64,000 nt of DNA from Urechidicola vernalis (GTDB lineage: Bacteria > Bacteroidota > Bacteroidia > Flavobacteriales > Flavobacteriaceae). The position numbers and the translations under genes were made by a program. The stretch is from positions 682,001 through 746,000 of the forward strand of contig NZ_JAVRHV010000001.1 in assembly GCF_031846385.1 (NCBI RefSeq), read 5' to 3'. Shown piece after piece: positions 24,750-33,137 of this stretch (positions are counted from its first letter, which is position 1; every line of letters begins with the position of its first letter). The notes under the pieces were generated by a model that was not told where the DNA came from, searched no databases, and was given only the letters and a program-made list of their open reading frames with translations.

Positions 24750-25586
24750 ATGAAAAAGATTATATATATATTATTAGTAACGCTCTCGTTTATTTCTTGC
24801 ACAGATGTAATTGATGTTGATGTTCCAATTGCAGAACCAAGATTGGTTATTGAAGCTTCTATAGACTGGGAAAAGAACACAATCGGAAATGAACAATTGG
24901 TTAAATTGAGTTTATCTACTCCGTATTTCGATGAAAATAATATGCCAATGGTCACTGGGGCTGATGTTCGAGTTACCAATGAAAACACCAATGATGTTTT
25001 TATTTTTGATGATCAAAACGATGGAACCTATACAACTAGTACCTTTATCCCAATATTAAACAATACATATCGGTTGGAAGTTATTCAAAATGGAGAAACC
25101 TATATTGCTCATGAAACAATGACTTCTGTATCAGATATTGATGACATTTATCAATCTACAGAAAATGGATTTGATGAAGACGCGCTTGAGGTTAATGTGC
25201 AGTATACCGATGTTGCCAACATCGAAAATTTTTATCTATTCAAGTTTCAAAAAGAAGGAGACTTACTGCCTGATTTAATCGATATGGCAGATGAATTTAC
25301 GGATGGAAATCAAATAACCATGTTTTATGAGCGCTTAGAAGATGAAGATATCAATCAAGTTGAATTTGCTCCTGGAGATGTTGTTGATATCCATTTTTAT
25401 GGAATTTCTAAGCAATATCATAGATTTATGCAATTGCTAATTGCACAAACTGATAGTGGTGGCCCTTTTGGTGCTACACCTGTTGCTCTGAGAGGAAATT
25501 GCACCAATCCAAATAACCCAGACAACTACGCTTTTGGATACTTTAGATGTTCGGAAGTAGTAATAGATAGTTATACGTTTCAGTAA
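24750..25586 (+). CDS. DUF4249 family lipoprotein, receptor partner
   Basis: A 278-residue lipoprotein with signal MKKIIYILLVTLSFISC (lipid-modified Cys17) followed by TDVIDVDVP, the standard opening of DUF4249 proteins. It then reads as beta-sandwich: LVIEASIDWE, VTGADVRVTNE, GTYTTSTFIPILNNTYRLEV. Near the C-terminus GNCTNPNNPDNYAFGYFRCSE gives two conserved cysteines that probably form a disulfide. Only two bases separate it from the receptor gene, so the pair is one operon; DUF4249 proteins regularly accompany TonB receptors and may act as the surface lid, as SusD does, but this is inference. Confidence 0.88.
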   Translation: MKKIIYILLVTLSFISCTDVIDVDVPIAEPRLVIEASIDWEKNTIGNEQLVKLSLSTPYFDENNMPMVTGADVRVTNENTNDVFIFDDQNDGTYTTSTFIPILNNTYRLEVIQNGETYIAHETMTSVSDIDDIYQSTENGFDEDALEVNVQYTDVANIENFYLFKFQKEGDLLPDLIDMADEFTDGNQITMFYERLEDEDINQVEFAPGDVVDIHFYGISKQYHRFMQLLIAQTDSGGPFGATPVALRGNCTNPNNPDNYAFGYFRCSEVVIDSYTFQ

Positions 25587-25593
25587 ACTGAAC

Positions 25594-26778
25594 CTATAAA
25601 TTAAAATTCTTTAAGGGTTGTAATCCGACTTCCATTTTATGGGATACATAAAGAATGGCCGTTTTGGTTTCGTTATGAATTTTATTAATTAAGGAGACTA
25701 ATAAATGAACGGATTTATCATCTAGACCTGCAGTAGGCTCATCTAAAATTAGCAACGGTGGATGTTTAATCATTGCTCTTGCAATTAAGACCGAACGTTG
25801 TTCTGCTGCGGTTAGAAATATGAAGTTTTTCTTTCTCATTTCATAAAACCCTAGCAATTTTAACCATTGCACCATTATTTCAATTTGAATCTTTGTAGGC
25901 TTATCATACAATCCAATAGAATCATAAAACCCAGAAAGAATCATATTTTCAAGACTAGTCTTCCGTGCAAACCCCATTTTCATGTCTGATGAAAAATAAC
26001 CGATTTTTCGTTTATGCTCCCAAACACTTTCACCGCTACCCTTTTTAATTCCAAACAGTGTAATATCTTGACCATAGCCCTTAACGCTATCTCCTGTAAT
26101 TAATGATAACAACGTACTTTTACCTGCTCCATTCTTGCCAGTAATTTGCCAAAACTCATGCTTTTTTATTTGTAGAGAAATATTTTCCAACACCGCCACG
26201 CCATTGAAAGAAACATTCACGTTTCTCATATCCACCAATACTTCATTTGCAATATTCATGGTTTCATAAGGCTTTGGAATTGACTCCACAAACGGTTCAT
26301 CAACATTCAATGATTCGATGGTATCTAACAATTCCCAATTCTCATTATTCAGACAATAAACAGCATCTATAAAATCTAGAATTTCATTTTTTCTATGCGC
26401 AATCTGAATCAATATAATTCGATTAGAAATAGTTTCAAATCTATCTTTTAATATCAATTGAGAACTTGCATCTAAATTATCATAAGGGTTGTCTAAAATT
26501 AAGACATCTGGTTCTTTGGCCAATAAAAACTCCAACAATGTTTTTTTTCGTTCCCCTTCAGAATACTTAAGTAAACTCTGTTTTAAAGCATCTTTTTTTA
26601 CAACAAAATCGCCATGCCTTTTTTCTTCAGCAATAAATTGATTTAAAGTTACCTCTGAGAATACTTCAATTTGTTTTTCTTCTATATGTTTAAAAACAGC
26701 TCCGTCTTTGATTTTTTGAATCAAATTCTTTTTTGAAACAGAATTAGAAATATAAAATGCGCTGTGTGGTAAACTCAA
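25594..26778 (-). CDS. tandem ABC-type ATPase (ModF-like) with degenerate first half
   Basis: A soluble protein of 394 residues made of two ABC ATPase modules and no membrane segments. The first (about 1-155) keeps a signature-like KYSEGERKK and Walker B DVLILDNPYDNLD, but I find no Walker A loop. The second (about 185-394) has Walker A GKNGAGKST at 213-221, an unusual signature LTAAEQRS in place of LSGGQ, and Walker B LLILDEPTAGLDD. ModF/PhrA-like duplicated ATPases are the closest model; their role is unclear. The TTG at 26778 is taken as start since no other start precedes the first module. A -7 box lies 25 bases upstream, back to back with that of the YfcC gene. Confidence 0.78.
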   Translation of the reverse strand: MSLPHSAFYISNSVSKKNLIQKIKDGAVFKHIEEKQIEVFSEVTLNQFIAEEKRHGDFVVKKDALKQSLLKYSEGERKKTLLEFLLAKEPDVLILDNPYDNLDASSQLILKDRFETISNRIILIQIAHRKNEILDFIDAVYCLNNENWELLDTIESLNVDEPFVESIPKPYETMNIANEVLVDMRNVNVSFNGVAVLENISLQIKKHEFWQITGKNGAGKSTLLSLITGDSVKGYGQDITLFGIKKGSGESVWEHKRKIGYFSSDMKMGFARKTSLENMILSGFYDSIGLYDKPTKIQIEIMVQWLKLLGFYEMRKKNFIFLTAAEQRSVLIARAMIKHPPLLILDEPTAGLDDKSVHLLVSLINKIHNETKTAILYVSHKMEVGLQPLKNFNL

Positions 26779-26803
26779 TGGTTCCTATTTTAAATTTATA
26801 AAA

Positions 26804-26811
26804 CAAAAATA
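26804..26811 (-). promoter_or_regulatory. -7 promoter box TATTTTTG
   Basis: Exact TAnnTTTG on the minus strand, 25 bases before the TTG start of the ABC ATPase gene. Confidence 0.5.
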
Positions 26812-26874
26812 GGATACAAATTTTTCAAATCCACTGAATCCTATTCCTTTTTAAAGAACTAATCGGAATTCAAT

Positions 26875-26882
26875 TATATTTG
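26875..26882 (+). promoter_or_regulatory. -7 promoter box TATATTTG
   Basis: Exact TAnnTTTG followed by GC, 31 bases before the ATG at 26914 of the YfcC gene. Confidence 0.55.
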
Positions 26883-26913
26883 CTTAAGCAATGTATTGCG
26901 CTATCCACATGTT

Positions 26914-28407
26914 ATGAAGAAAATAAATTTCCCAACCGCACACACAATTCTATTATTAATTGCAGCATTTGTAGCCGTATTAACTTGGATTGTACCCGCT
27001 GGGACCTATGATACTTTAATGTACAGTACGGATGATAACAATTTTGTAATTTCTAATTTGGATTCTACATATACAATAGGTGCAACACAAGAATCATTGG
27101 CGGAATTAAACATAAAGATTCCCTTAAATAATTTTACATCTGGCGCTATTTACAAGCCCATAAATATTCCAAAAACCTACCAACAAATCGAAGCCAAACC
27201 ACAAGGGATTGTTGCACTAATTATGGCGCCTCTAAAAGGAATAGAGGCAACTATTGATATCATTTTGTTAGTTTTAATAATTGGGGGTCTTATCGGAATT
27301 GTAAATGCTACAGGGGCTTTTGAGGCAGGAATTTCTTGGCTCGCAAATGCATTAAAAGGAAGAGAATTTATATTAATAATATTAGTTACTTCTCTAATTG
27401 CTTTAGGAGGAACAACGTTTGGACTGGCCGAAGAAACCATAGCCTTCTACCCTATTTTAATACCAATTTTTTTAGCCGCAAAATATGACGCTTTGGTTGC
27501 AACTGCTTGTATTTACATAGGGTCTACAATAGGAACTATGATTGCTACTACAAACCCATTTAGTGTAATAATAGCATCTAATGCAGCGGGTATAAACTGG
27601 ACAACTGGCTTAGCAGGAAGAATTGTTATGTTATTAGTCGGATTGGTTATCTGTTTAATTTACATTTTAAGATATGCTCAAAAAGTAAAAAAGGATCCCT
27701 CCAAATCTATTATATATGATCAATATGAGCAGATTGCAAAAATGTTTCCTGTTAATTTAAACTCGGATAAAAAACTAACTTATCGGTTAAAACTAGTTTT
27801 ATTAATTTTTGGAACTTGCTTTGTGATAATGGTATATGGTGTTATGCAACTAGAATGGTGGTTCATGGAAATGACGACCGTATTTTTTGTAGGTGCCTTA
27901 TTAATCGGGTTTATAACCAAGTTCAAGGAATCAGAATTTGTGGATGTCTTTATGAAAGGGGCGGGAGAATTACTAAGTGTTGCCTTCATTATTGGCATTG
28001 CACGTGGAGTAACTGTTTTAATGGACGATGGAAACATTAGTGATACTTTACTTTATTATGCAAGTAATGCTACTGAAGGCATGCATAAAGGGCTCTTTGC
28101 AAATACAATGCTTTTTATTTACAGTGGTTTATCTTTTTTCATTCCGTCATCTTCTGGTATGGCCGTATTAACCATGCCAATCATGTCTCCGTTAGCCGAT
28201 GGCGTTGGTGTTGGTCGTGAAATTGTTATTAATGCGTATTTATTCGGAATGGGCTTATTTGCTTTTATAAATCCGACTGGAATTATATTGGCCTCCTTAG
28301 CAATTGTTAAAGTAGGATTTGATAAATGGTTAAAATTTGTAACGCCATTGGTTATAATACTTGCAGTTGTATTTATGGTTGCAATTACTATTTCAGTTTA
28401 TCTATAA
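26914..28407 (+). CDS. YfcC family permease (amino acid / dicarboxylate type)
   Basis: Inner-membrane transporter of 497 residues with about 12 hydrophobic helices. The ATG at 26914 (MKKINFPTAHTILLLI) is used; a TTG six codons upstream is in frame but unlikely. The opening FPTAHTILLL with WIVPAGTYD, the GGTTFGLAEETIAFYPILIP motif, IGSTIGTMIATTNPFSV and FFIPSSSGMAVLTMPIMSPL are typical of the YfcC family, whose members have been linked to basic amino acid, peptide or C4-dicarboxylate transport. The convergent neighbour rocD handles ornithine, so an arginine/ornithine role is tempting but unproven. The shared terminator at 28411-28436 separates them. Confidence 0.85.
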   Translation: MKKINFPTAHTILLLIAAFVAVLTWIVPAGTYDTLMYSTDDNNFVISNLDSTYTIGATQESLAELNIKIPLNNFTSGAIYKPINIPKTYQQIEAKPQGIVALIMAPLKGIEATIDIILLVLIIGGLIGIVNATGAFEAGISWLANALKGREFILIILVTSLIALGGTTFGLAEETIAFYPILIPIFLAAKYDALVATACIYIGSTIGTMIATTNPFSVIIASNAAGINWTTGLAGRIVMLLVGLVICLIYILRYAQKVKKDPSKSIIYDQYEQIAKMFPVNLNSDKKLTYRLKLVLLIFGTCFVIMVYGVMQLEWWFMEMTTVFFVGALLIGFITKFKESEFVDVFMKGAGELLSVAFIIGIARGVTVLMDDGNISDTLLYYASNATEGMHKGLFANTMLFIYSGLSFFIPSSSGMAVLTMPIMSPLADGVGVGREIVINAYLFGMGLFAFINPTGIILASLAIVKVGFDKWLKFVTPLVIILAVVFMVAITISVYL

Positions 28408-28410
28408 ATA

Positions 28411-28436
28411 AAAAACCCATCCTTTCGGATGGGCTC
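28411..28436 (-). terminator. intrinsic terminator for rocD
   Basis: CCCATCC (28416-28422), loop TTTC, GGATGGG (28427-28433). On the minus strand it is followed by TTTTTATTTAT; the plus-strand tail (CTCATTTC) is poorer, so it mainly serves rocD. Confidence 0.75.
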
Positions 28437-28456
28437 ATTTCTATATTTAAGAAGTC

Positions 28457-29695
28457 CTAAAACTCTTCTATTGTCTTTTTAATAATAGAGACACAATCTA
28501 ACAATTGCTCTTCATTCATTACCAACGGAGGTGCAAAACGAATGATATTACCATGAGTTGGTTTTGCCAACAAACCATTGTCTCTTAACTTCATACATAT
28601 ATCCCATGCTGTAGAACTATCTTCAGTATCATTAATTAAGATGGCATTTAGTAAACCTTTACCTCTAACCATTTTCACTAAATCATTTGTTTCTGCAAAA
28701 CTTGATAATTCTTTTCTAAACAATTGACCTAAGTATTCTGCATTTTCTGCTAACGCTTCTTCATTAACTACTTCTAATGCAGCAATCGCAACCGCTGCTG
28801 CTATTGGATTTCCTCCAAAAGTTGAACCATGTTGTCCTGGTTTGATCACATTCATTACCGAATCATTTGCCAAAACCGCGCTTACTGGATATGCGCCACC
28901 CGATAATGCCTTTCCTAAAATTAGAATATCAGGATTCACATTTTCATGGTTTACCGCCAACAATTGACCCGTTCTAGCAATTCCAGTTTGCACTTCATCA
29001 GCAATAAAAAGTACATTGTGCTTCGCACACAACTCCTTTGCTTGCGCTAAATAGCCCTCGGACGGAACATAAACGCCTGCTTCTCCTTGAATTGGTTCAA
29101 CTAAAAATCCTGCAACATTCTCTGTATTTTCAAGAGCATGTTGTAACGCCACTAAATTATTGTATTCAATTTTCTCAAAACCTGCTGTATAGGGTCCAAA
29201 ATTCTTACGCGCAACTTCATCATTAGAAAAAGAAATGATTGTTGTAGTACGACCATGGAAGTTATTTTCACAAACAATAATCTGGGCTTCATTTTCTGGA
29301 ATTCCTTTTACTTCATAAGCCCATTTTCTACACAACTTAATTGCGGTTTCAACAGCCTCTGCTCCAGTGTTCATCGGCAAAATCTTATCAAAGCCAAAAT
29401 ACTCTGACATGTACTTTTCGTATTTCCCGAGGACGTCATTATAAAATGCCCTAGACGTTAAAGTCAATGTTTTTGCTTGATTCATCATTGCTCCTACAAT
29501 TTTAGGATGACAATGCCCTTGATTTACGGCAGAATAGGCCGATAAAAAATCATAATACTTTTTGCCTTCTACGTCCCAAACATAAACGCCTTCACCTTTA
29601 CTTAATACAACAGGAAGTGGGTGGTAATTGTGCGCACCGTACTTATTTTCTAAGTCGATCGCTTCTTGAGATGATGCTATTATTTCTACCATCAT
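28457..29695 (-). CDS. rocD: ornithine--oxo-acid transaminase
   Basis: PLP enzyme converting ornithine and 2-oxoglutarate to glutamate semialdehyde and glutamate, thus linking arginine breakdown and proline/glutamate pools. Length 412 residues, normal. Marks: YGAHNYHPLPVVLSKGEGVYVWD at the start, MNTGAEAVETAIKLCRKW, NNFHGRT, the EPIQGEAGV motif, FIADEVQTGIARTG with the Asp that binds the pyridine nitrogen, and the PLP lysine near residue 261 in GKALSGG. Two adjacent ATG codons (29693-29695 and 29690-29692) can serve as start. The 286-base gap upstream holds no exact -7 box for this strand. Confidence 0.95.
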   Translation of the reverse strand: MMVEIIASSQEAIDLENKYGAHNYHPLPVVLSKGEGVYVWDVEGKKYYDFLSAYSAVNQGHCHPKIVGAMMNQAKTLTLTSRAFYNDVLGKYEKYMSEYFGFDKILPMNTGAEAVETAIKLCRKWAYEVKGIPENEAQIIVCENNFHGRTTTIISFSNDEVARKNFGPYTAGFEKIEYNNLVALQHALENTENVAGFLVEPIQGEAGVYVPSEGYLAQAKELCAKHNVLFIADEVQTGIARTGQLLAVNHENVNPDILILGKALSGGAYPVSAVLANDSVMNVIKPGQHGSTFGGNPIAAAVAIAALEVVNEEALAENAEYLGQLFRKELSSFAETNDLVKMVRGKGLLNAILINDTEDSSTAWDICMKLRDNGLLAKPTHGNIIRFAPPLVMNEEQLLDCVSIIKKTIEEF

Positions 29696-29947
29696 TATAA
29701 ATTTAAAATATTAAAAATCTACAATTCCTGCTTTTTCAAATATTCTTGAATTGAACGGAGAGAAATCATCGCTATAAGTGCTTGCAAGTTACAATAAATT
29801 CCTCAAATTCAATCTAAAAAACACCCATCAACAATGCTTTAATTAATTTTAAAATGTGAAAAGTAGTCATCCTTTAAAATCCTTAAACAAATTGCAATAC
29901 GAAATTGATTTCGTTAAATATTTTCTTCTTTATTTACTTTTTTTAAA

Positions 29948-29955
29948 TAGATTTG
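29948..29955 (+). promoter_or_regulatory. -7 promoter box TAGATTTG
   Basis: Exact TAnnTTTG 26 bases before the ATG at 29982, supporting that start over an upstream one. The rest of the 29696-29947 gap shows nothing recognisable. Confidence 0.5.
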
Positions 29956-29981
29956 TGAAAACAATATTTAATTCAATTATC

Positions 29982-30386
29982 ATGAAAAAAGTAGCAGCAT
30001 TATTTATAGCCTCATTCTTCTTTTTAGTGAGCTGTGCAGATAATAAAAAAGACGCAGCACCAAAGAAAGAAAAAGTAAAAACTGAAAAGAAAAGTACCGC
30101 AAAAGCAGATCCGGTTAAAGGAAAGGAATTATTTGGATCAAAAGGATGTACTGCTTGTCATCATGAAACAACAAAAATAATCGGACCTGCAGTTAAAGAT
30201 TTGGCTTCGGTTTATGCAGAAAAAGGAGGAGACATCTTAAAATTTTTAAAAGGACAATCTGAAGCTATTGTAGATACAGACCCTACACAAGTTTCAATTA
30301 TGAAAAATAATTTAGACACAATGGTAAAAGAAATTTCAGATGCTGATCTTACTAATATCGTTGCATATATTAATAGTGTAAAATAA
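29982..30386 (+). CDS. lipoprotein cytochrome c, single heme
   Basis: A 134-residue periplasm-facing electron carrier. The ATG at 29982 gives a lipoprotein signal (MKKVAALFIASFFFLVSC, Cys18) and fits the promoter; a longer frame starting at 29856 would bury it. A lysine/alanine-rich linker (about 20-48) leads to a class I cytochrome c domain: heme-binding CTACH with Cys56, Cys59 and axial His60, and a probable axial Met107 in SIMKNN, followed by the closing helix DADLTNIVAYIN. Electron partners are unknown; no oxidase or dehydrogenase gene is near. It is monocistronic, with a promoter before and a terminator after. Confidence 0.88.
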   Translation: MKKVAALFIASFFFLVSCADNKKDAAPKKEKVKTEKKSTAKADPVKGKELFGSKGCTACHHETTKIIGPAVKDLASVYAEKGGDILKFLKGQSEAIVDTDPTQVSIMKNNLDTMVKEISDADLTNIVAYINSVK

Positions 30387-30412
30387 AATACACCAAAAAA
30401 CATACAGTAAAG

Positions 30413-30441
30413 AACATCCCTTTTTAGGGATGTTTTTTTTT
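30413..30441 (+). terminator. intrinsic terminator after the cytochrome gene
   Basis: AACATCCC pairs with GGGATGTT across a short T-rich loop; a run of about nine T follows. Confidence 0.8.
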
Positions 30442-30452
30442 GTATAAAACTG

Positions 30453-30460
30453 TACCTTTG
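30453..30460 (+). promoter_or_regulatory. -7 promoter box TACCTTTG, near-leaderless rlmD
   Basis: Exact TAnnTTTG followed by CACTC and the rlmD ATG at 30466: only five bases between box and start codon. Confidence 0.6.
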
Positions 30461-30465
30461 CACTC

Positions 30466-31878
30466 ATGGGAAGAAAAAAAAAGAAGAATTACATTTTTGA
30501 AGAGGTAGAAGTAATTGATGCTGGTGCCAGAGGTAAGACTGTTGCAAAGGCGCCAGATGGTAGAGTTATTTTCTTAACCAATACGGTACCTGGTGATGTT
30601 GTAGATATTAGAACTGGAAAGAAAAGAAAAGCCTATTTTGAAGGAACAGCAATAAAATTTCACAAAAAATCTGATAAAAGAACGGATCCTGTTTGCGATC
30701 ATTTTGAGCATTGTGGTGGATGTAAATGGCAACACATGGGTTATGAACATCAACTCTTTTACAAACAAAAGGAGGTTACCAATAATTTAATTCGAATTGG
30801 ACATTTAGATTTACCCGAAGTTACTCCAATATTAGGCTGCAAAGAGCAATACAACTACAGAAATAAAATGGAGTTTTCTTTCTCTAGTAGCCGTTGGTTA
30901 ACTTTTGAAGAAATCAACTCTGAAGAAGAAATCGACAACAAAAATGCATGCGGGTTTCATATTTCAGGCATGTGGGATAAAATTTTAGATGTATATAAAT
31001 GTCATTTACAAGAAGAACCTTCCAATGCTATTAGAAATTTTATAAAGGAATTTGGAATTAAAAATGATATACCATTTTTTAATCCGCGTGAGCAAAACGG
31101 AATGCTTAGAACACTAATGCTACGAATTGCTTCTACAGGAGAGATAATGTTGGTAATTCAATTCTATAAAGAAGACGTTGAAAAACGAACATTGCTAATG
31201 GATGCCATTATGGAAGCGTTTCCTCAAATTACCTCTTTGCAATATGTCATCAATGGTAAAGCAAACGATACTATATATGATCAGGATATCATACTTTATA
31301 GTGGTCGAGATCATATTTTTGAGGAAATGGAAGGGTTGAAATTTAAAATTGGCCCAAAATCTTTTTACCAGACAAATTCTGAACAAGCATATGAGTTATA
31401 TAAAATCACAAGAGATTTTGCCGGATTAACCGGAAATGAATTGGTGTATGACTTATATACAGGAACTGGAACAATAGCGCAGTTTGTAGCAAAAAAAGCA
31501 AAAAAGGTAATTGGTGTTGAAGCGGTTCCAGATGCAATTAAAGACGCCAAATTAAATGCTTCGGTTAATAATATTGAAAATACAGAATTCTTTGCAGGTG
31601 ATATGAAAGACGTTTTTAATGATACGTTTATAAATACACACGGAAGACCTGATGTAATCATTACCGATCCTCCTAGAGATGGCATGCACAAAAACGTTGT
31701 GTCTAAAATTTTAGAGATTGCTCCTAAAAAAATAGTGTATGTAAGTTGCAATTCTGCCACACAAGCGCGAGATTTGGCATTAATGAAGGAACAGTATAAA
31801 ATTACAAAGACGCAAGCAGTAGATATGTTTCCTCAAACGCACCATGTAGAAAATGTGGTGCTATTAGAAAAATTGTAA
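30466..31878 (+). CDS. rlmD: 23S rRNA (uracil-C5)-methyltransferase RlmD-like
   Basis: SAM-dependent enzyme of the RlmD/TrmA family that makes 5-methyluridine in 23S rRNA (U1939 in E. coli numbering). 470 residues: a lysine-rich start, TRAM RNA-binding domain (about 8-66), four iron-sulfur cysteines at 77, 83, 86 (CDHFEHCGGC) and 179, and the catalytic domain with YDLYTGTGTIAQF, ITDPPRDGMH and the nucleophile Cys428 in VSCNSATQARDL. Which uridine is modified cannot be read from sequence, since Bacteroidota have more than one paralogue. The DUF6452 and DUF6048 genes follow directly, the first one base after the stop, indicating one operon. Confidence 0.9.
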   Translation: MGRKKKKNYIFEEVEVIDAGARGKTVAKAPDGRVIFLTNTVPGDVVDIRTGKKRKAYFEGTAIKFHKKSDKRTDPVCDHFEHCGGCKWQHMGYEHQLFYKQKEVTNNLIRIGHLDLPEVTPILGCKEQYNYRNKMEFSFSSSRWLTFEEINSEEEIDNKNACGFHISGMWDKILDVYKCHLQEEPSNAIRNFIKEFGIKNDIPFFNPREQNGMLRTLMLRIASTGEIMLVIQFYKEDVEKRTLLMDAIMEAFPQITSLQYVINGKANDTIYDQDIILYSGRDHIFEEMEGLKFKIGPKSFYQTNSEQAYELYKITRDFAGLTGNELVYDLYTGTGTIAQFVAKKAKKVIGVEAVPDAIKDAKLNASVNNIENTEFFAGDMKDVFNDTFINTHGRPDVIITDPPRDGMHKNVVSKILEIAPKKIVYVSCNSATQARDLALMKEQYKITKTQAVDMFPQTHHVENVVLLEKL

Positions 31879-31879
31879 T

Positions 31880-32338
31880 ATGAGAAAAAGTGCAATCGCA
31901 ACCCTAATTGCGTTATTCATTTTAATTATTAGTTGTCAAAGAGATGATATTTGTGTTGAACCAATTACTCCTTATTTGGTAATTCGGTTTTATGACACCG
32001 ATAATCCGAATACTTTCAGAAATGTTAATGGATTAACGGTGAAAGCTGCTGGTAAAGGTATATTTGAATCATATGACAATGTTACTACTGATTCTATCGC
32101 GCTTCAATTAGATCCTGCAGAAAATTTCACCACATACCATTTGACTTCAGAAAATGGCGAAGATGTAATTACTATAGATTACCTTAGAAATGAAGTGTTT
32201 GTTTCAAGGTCATGCGGCTATAAATACAATTATTCAGAATTAGACTTAAGCAATGTAAGCAACAATTGGATAGATAATACCGAAATAACCCAAGAAAACG
32301 TTACAGATGAAACGGAACATATTAAGATTTACCACTAG
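31880..32338 (+). CDS. DUF6452 family lipoprotein
   Basis: A 152-residue lipoprotein with signal MRKSAIATLIALFILIISC (Cys19) followed by QRDDIC. The pattern CxxxxxxPYLVIRFYD, GLTVKAAGKG, DSIALQLDP and SRSCGYKYNYSEL are marks of DUF6452, a Bacteroidota-specific family of unknown function. Two further cysteines (in DDIC and SRSCG) could form a disulfide. It is encoded one base after rlmD and its last 32 bases overlap the start of the DUF6048 gene in another frame. That tight arrangement implies that the two DUF proteins are made together, presumably in the envelope as partners. Confidence 0.85.
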   Translation: MRKSAIATLIALFILIISCQRDDICVEPITPYLVIRFYDTDNPNTFRNVNGLTVKAAGKGIFESYDNVTTDSIALQLDPAENFTTYHLTSENGEDVITIDYLRNEVFVSRSCGYKYNYSELDLSNVSNNWIDNTEITQENVTDETEHIKIYH

Positions 32339-33038
32339 TCTTTTTCTTGTTATCGCTGTTTCATTAAACGCGATTGCCCAAGAACCATCAGACTCGATTG
32401 CGACTGGAGTTGAAACACCAATTGACACCATTCAAAAGAAAAAAGACAAATATGGTTTAAGAGTTGGTATTGACCTTTTTAAACCAATATTATCAATGGT
32501 GAATGATGATATTCAAGGATTTGAAATTGTTGCAGATTATAGATTAAAAAAGAATATATACATCGCAACAGAATTCGGGTTTACCGATAAAACAGGAGAA
32601 GAAGATTTTTTAATTTACAACGCAAAAGGTTCTTACATAAAACTTGGAGGAAATTATAACCTCTATAAGAATTGGTTAGATATGAATAATGAAATTTATA
32701 TCGGTATTAGATATGGTTTTAGTAGTTATTCTCAGACTTTAGTTGAATACACTCCAAATTATTACGGAACTTATTTTGATATCCCAACGTTTAATCCTGA
32801 CACCACTGTTGATGGGTTAACAGCGCATTGGGGAGAGTTTGTAATTGGGTTAAAAGTAGAAATCTTCAATAACCTTTACATGGGTGGCAGTATTGCTATG
32901 AAAAAACTCTTTAGTCAAGATGAGCCAGATAATTTTGGTAACATGTATATACCTGGTTACGAACGTGTATTTATGAACAATACTGGTTTTAGTTTTAATT
33001 ATACTTTGTCATATACCATCCCATTTTTCAAAAAATAA
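32307..33038 (+). CDS. DUF6048 family outer-membrane-type protein
   Basis: A 243-residue protein with a signal peptide (MKRNILRFTTSLFLVIAVSL, cleavage near 25 after AIAQ). The rest matches DUF6048: KYGLRVGIDLFKPI, GFEIVADYRLKKNIYIATEFG, then many aromatic amphipathic strands (WLDMNNEIYIGIRYGFSSYS) like a small outer-membrane barrel, with a hydrophobic end TIPFFKK. The start codon lies inside the DUF6452 gene, overlapping it by 32 bases, and the spacing suggests coupled translation. The DUF6452 lipoprotein and this barrel are probably functional partners, though no activity is known. Confidence 0.85.
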   Translation: MKRNILRFTTSLFLVIAVSLNAIAQEPSDSIATGVETPIDTIQKKKDKYGLRVGIDLFKPILSMVNDDIQGFEIVADYRLKKNIYIATEFGFTDKTGEEDFLIYNAKGSYIKLGGNYNLYKNWLDMNNEIYIGIRYGFSSYSQTLVEYTPNYYGTYFDIPTFNPDTTVDGLTAHWGEFVIGLKVEIFNNLYMGGSIAMKKLFSQDEPDNFGNMYIPGYERVFMNNTGFSFNYTLSYTIPFFKK

Positions 33039-33137
33039 AACTGTTTGATTTTTATAAACCAAACAAGAAACACTTCTTCAAAAATATAAATTCATAAATT
33101 TTAAGTAACTTTAAAAGTTCAATAATAGAAAGAGATT

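Noticed and set aside
29856..29981. Longer N-terminus for the cytochrome c lipoprotein
   Set aside because: It would bury the lipoprotein signal and covers the TAGATTTG promoter box.
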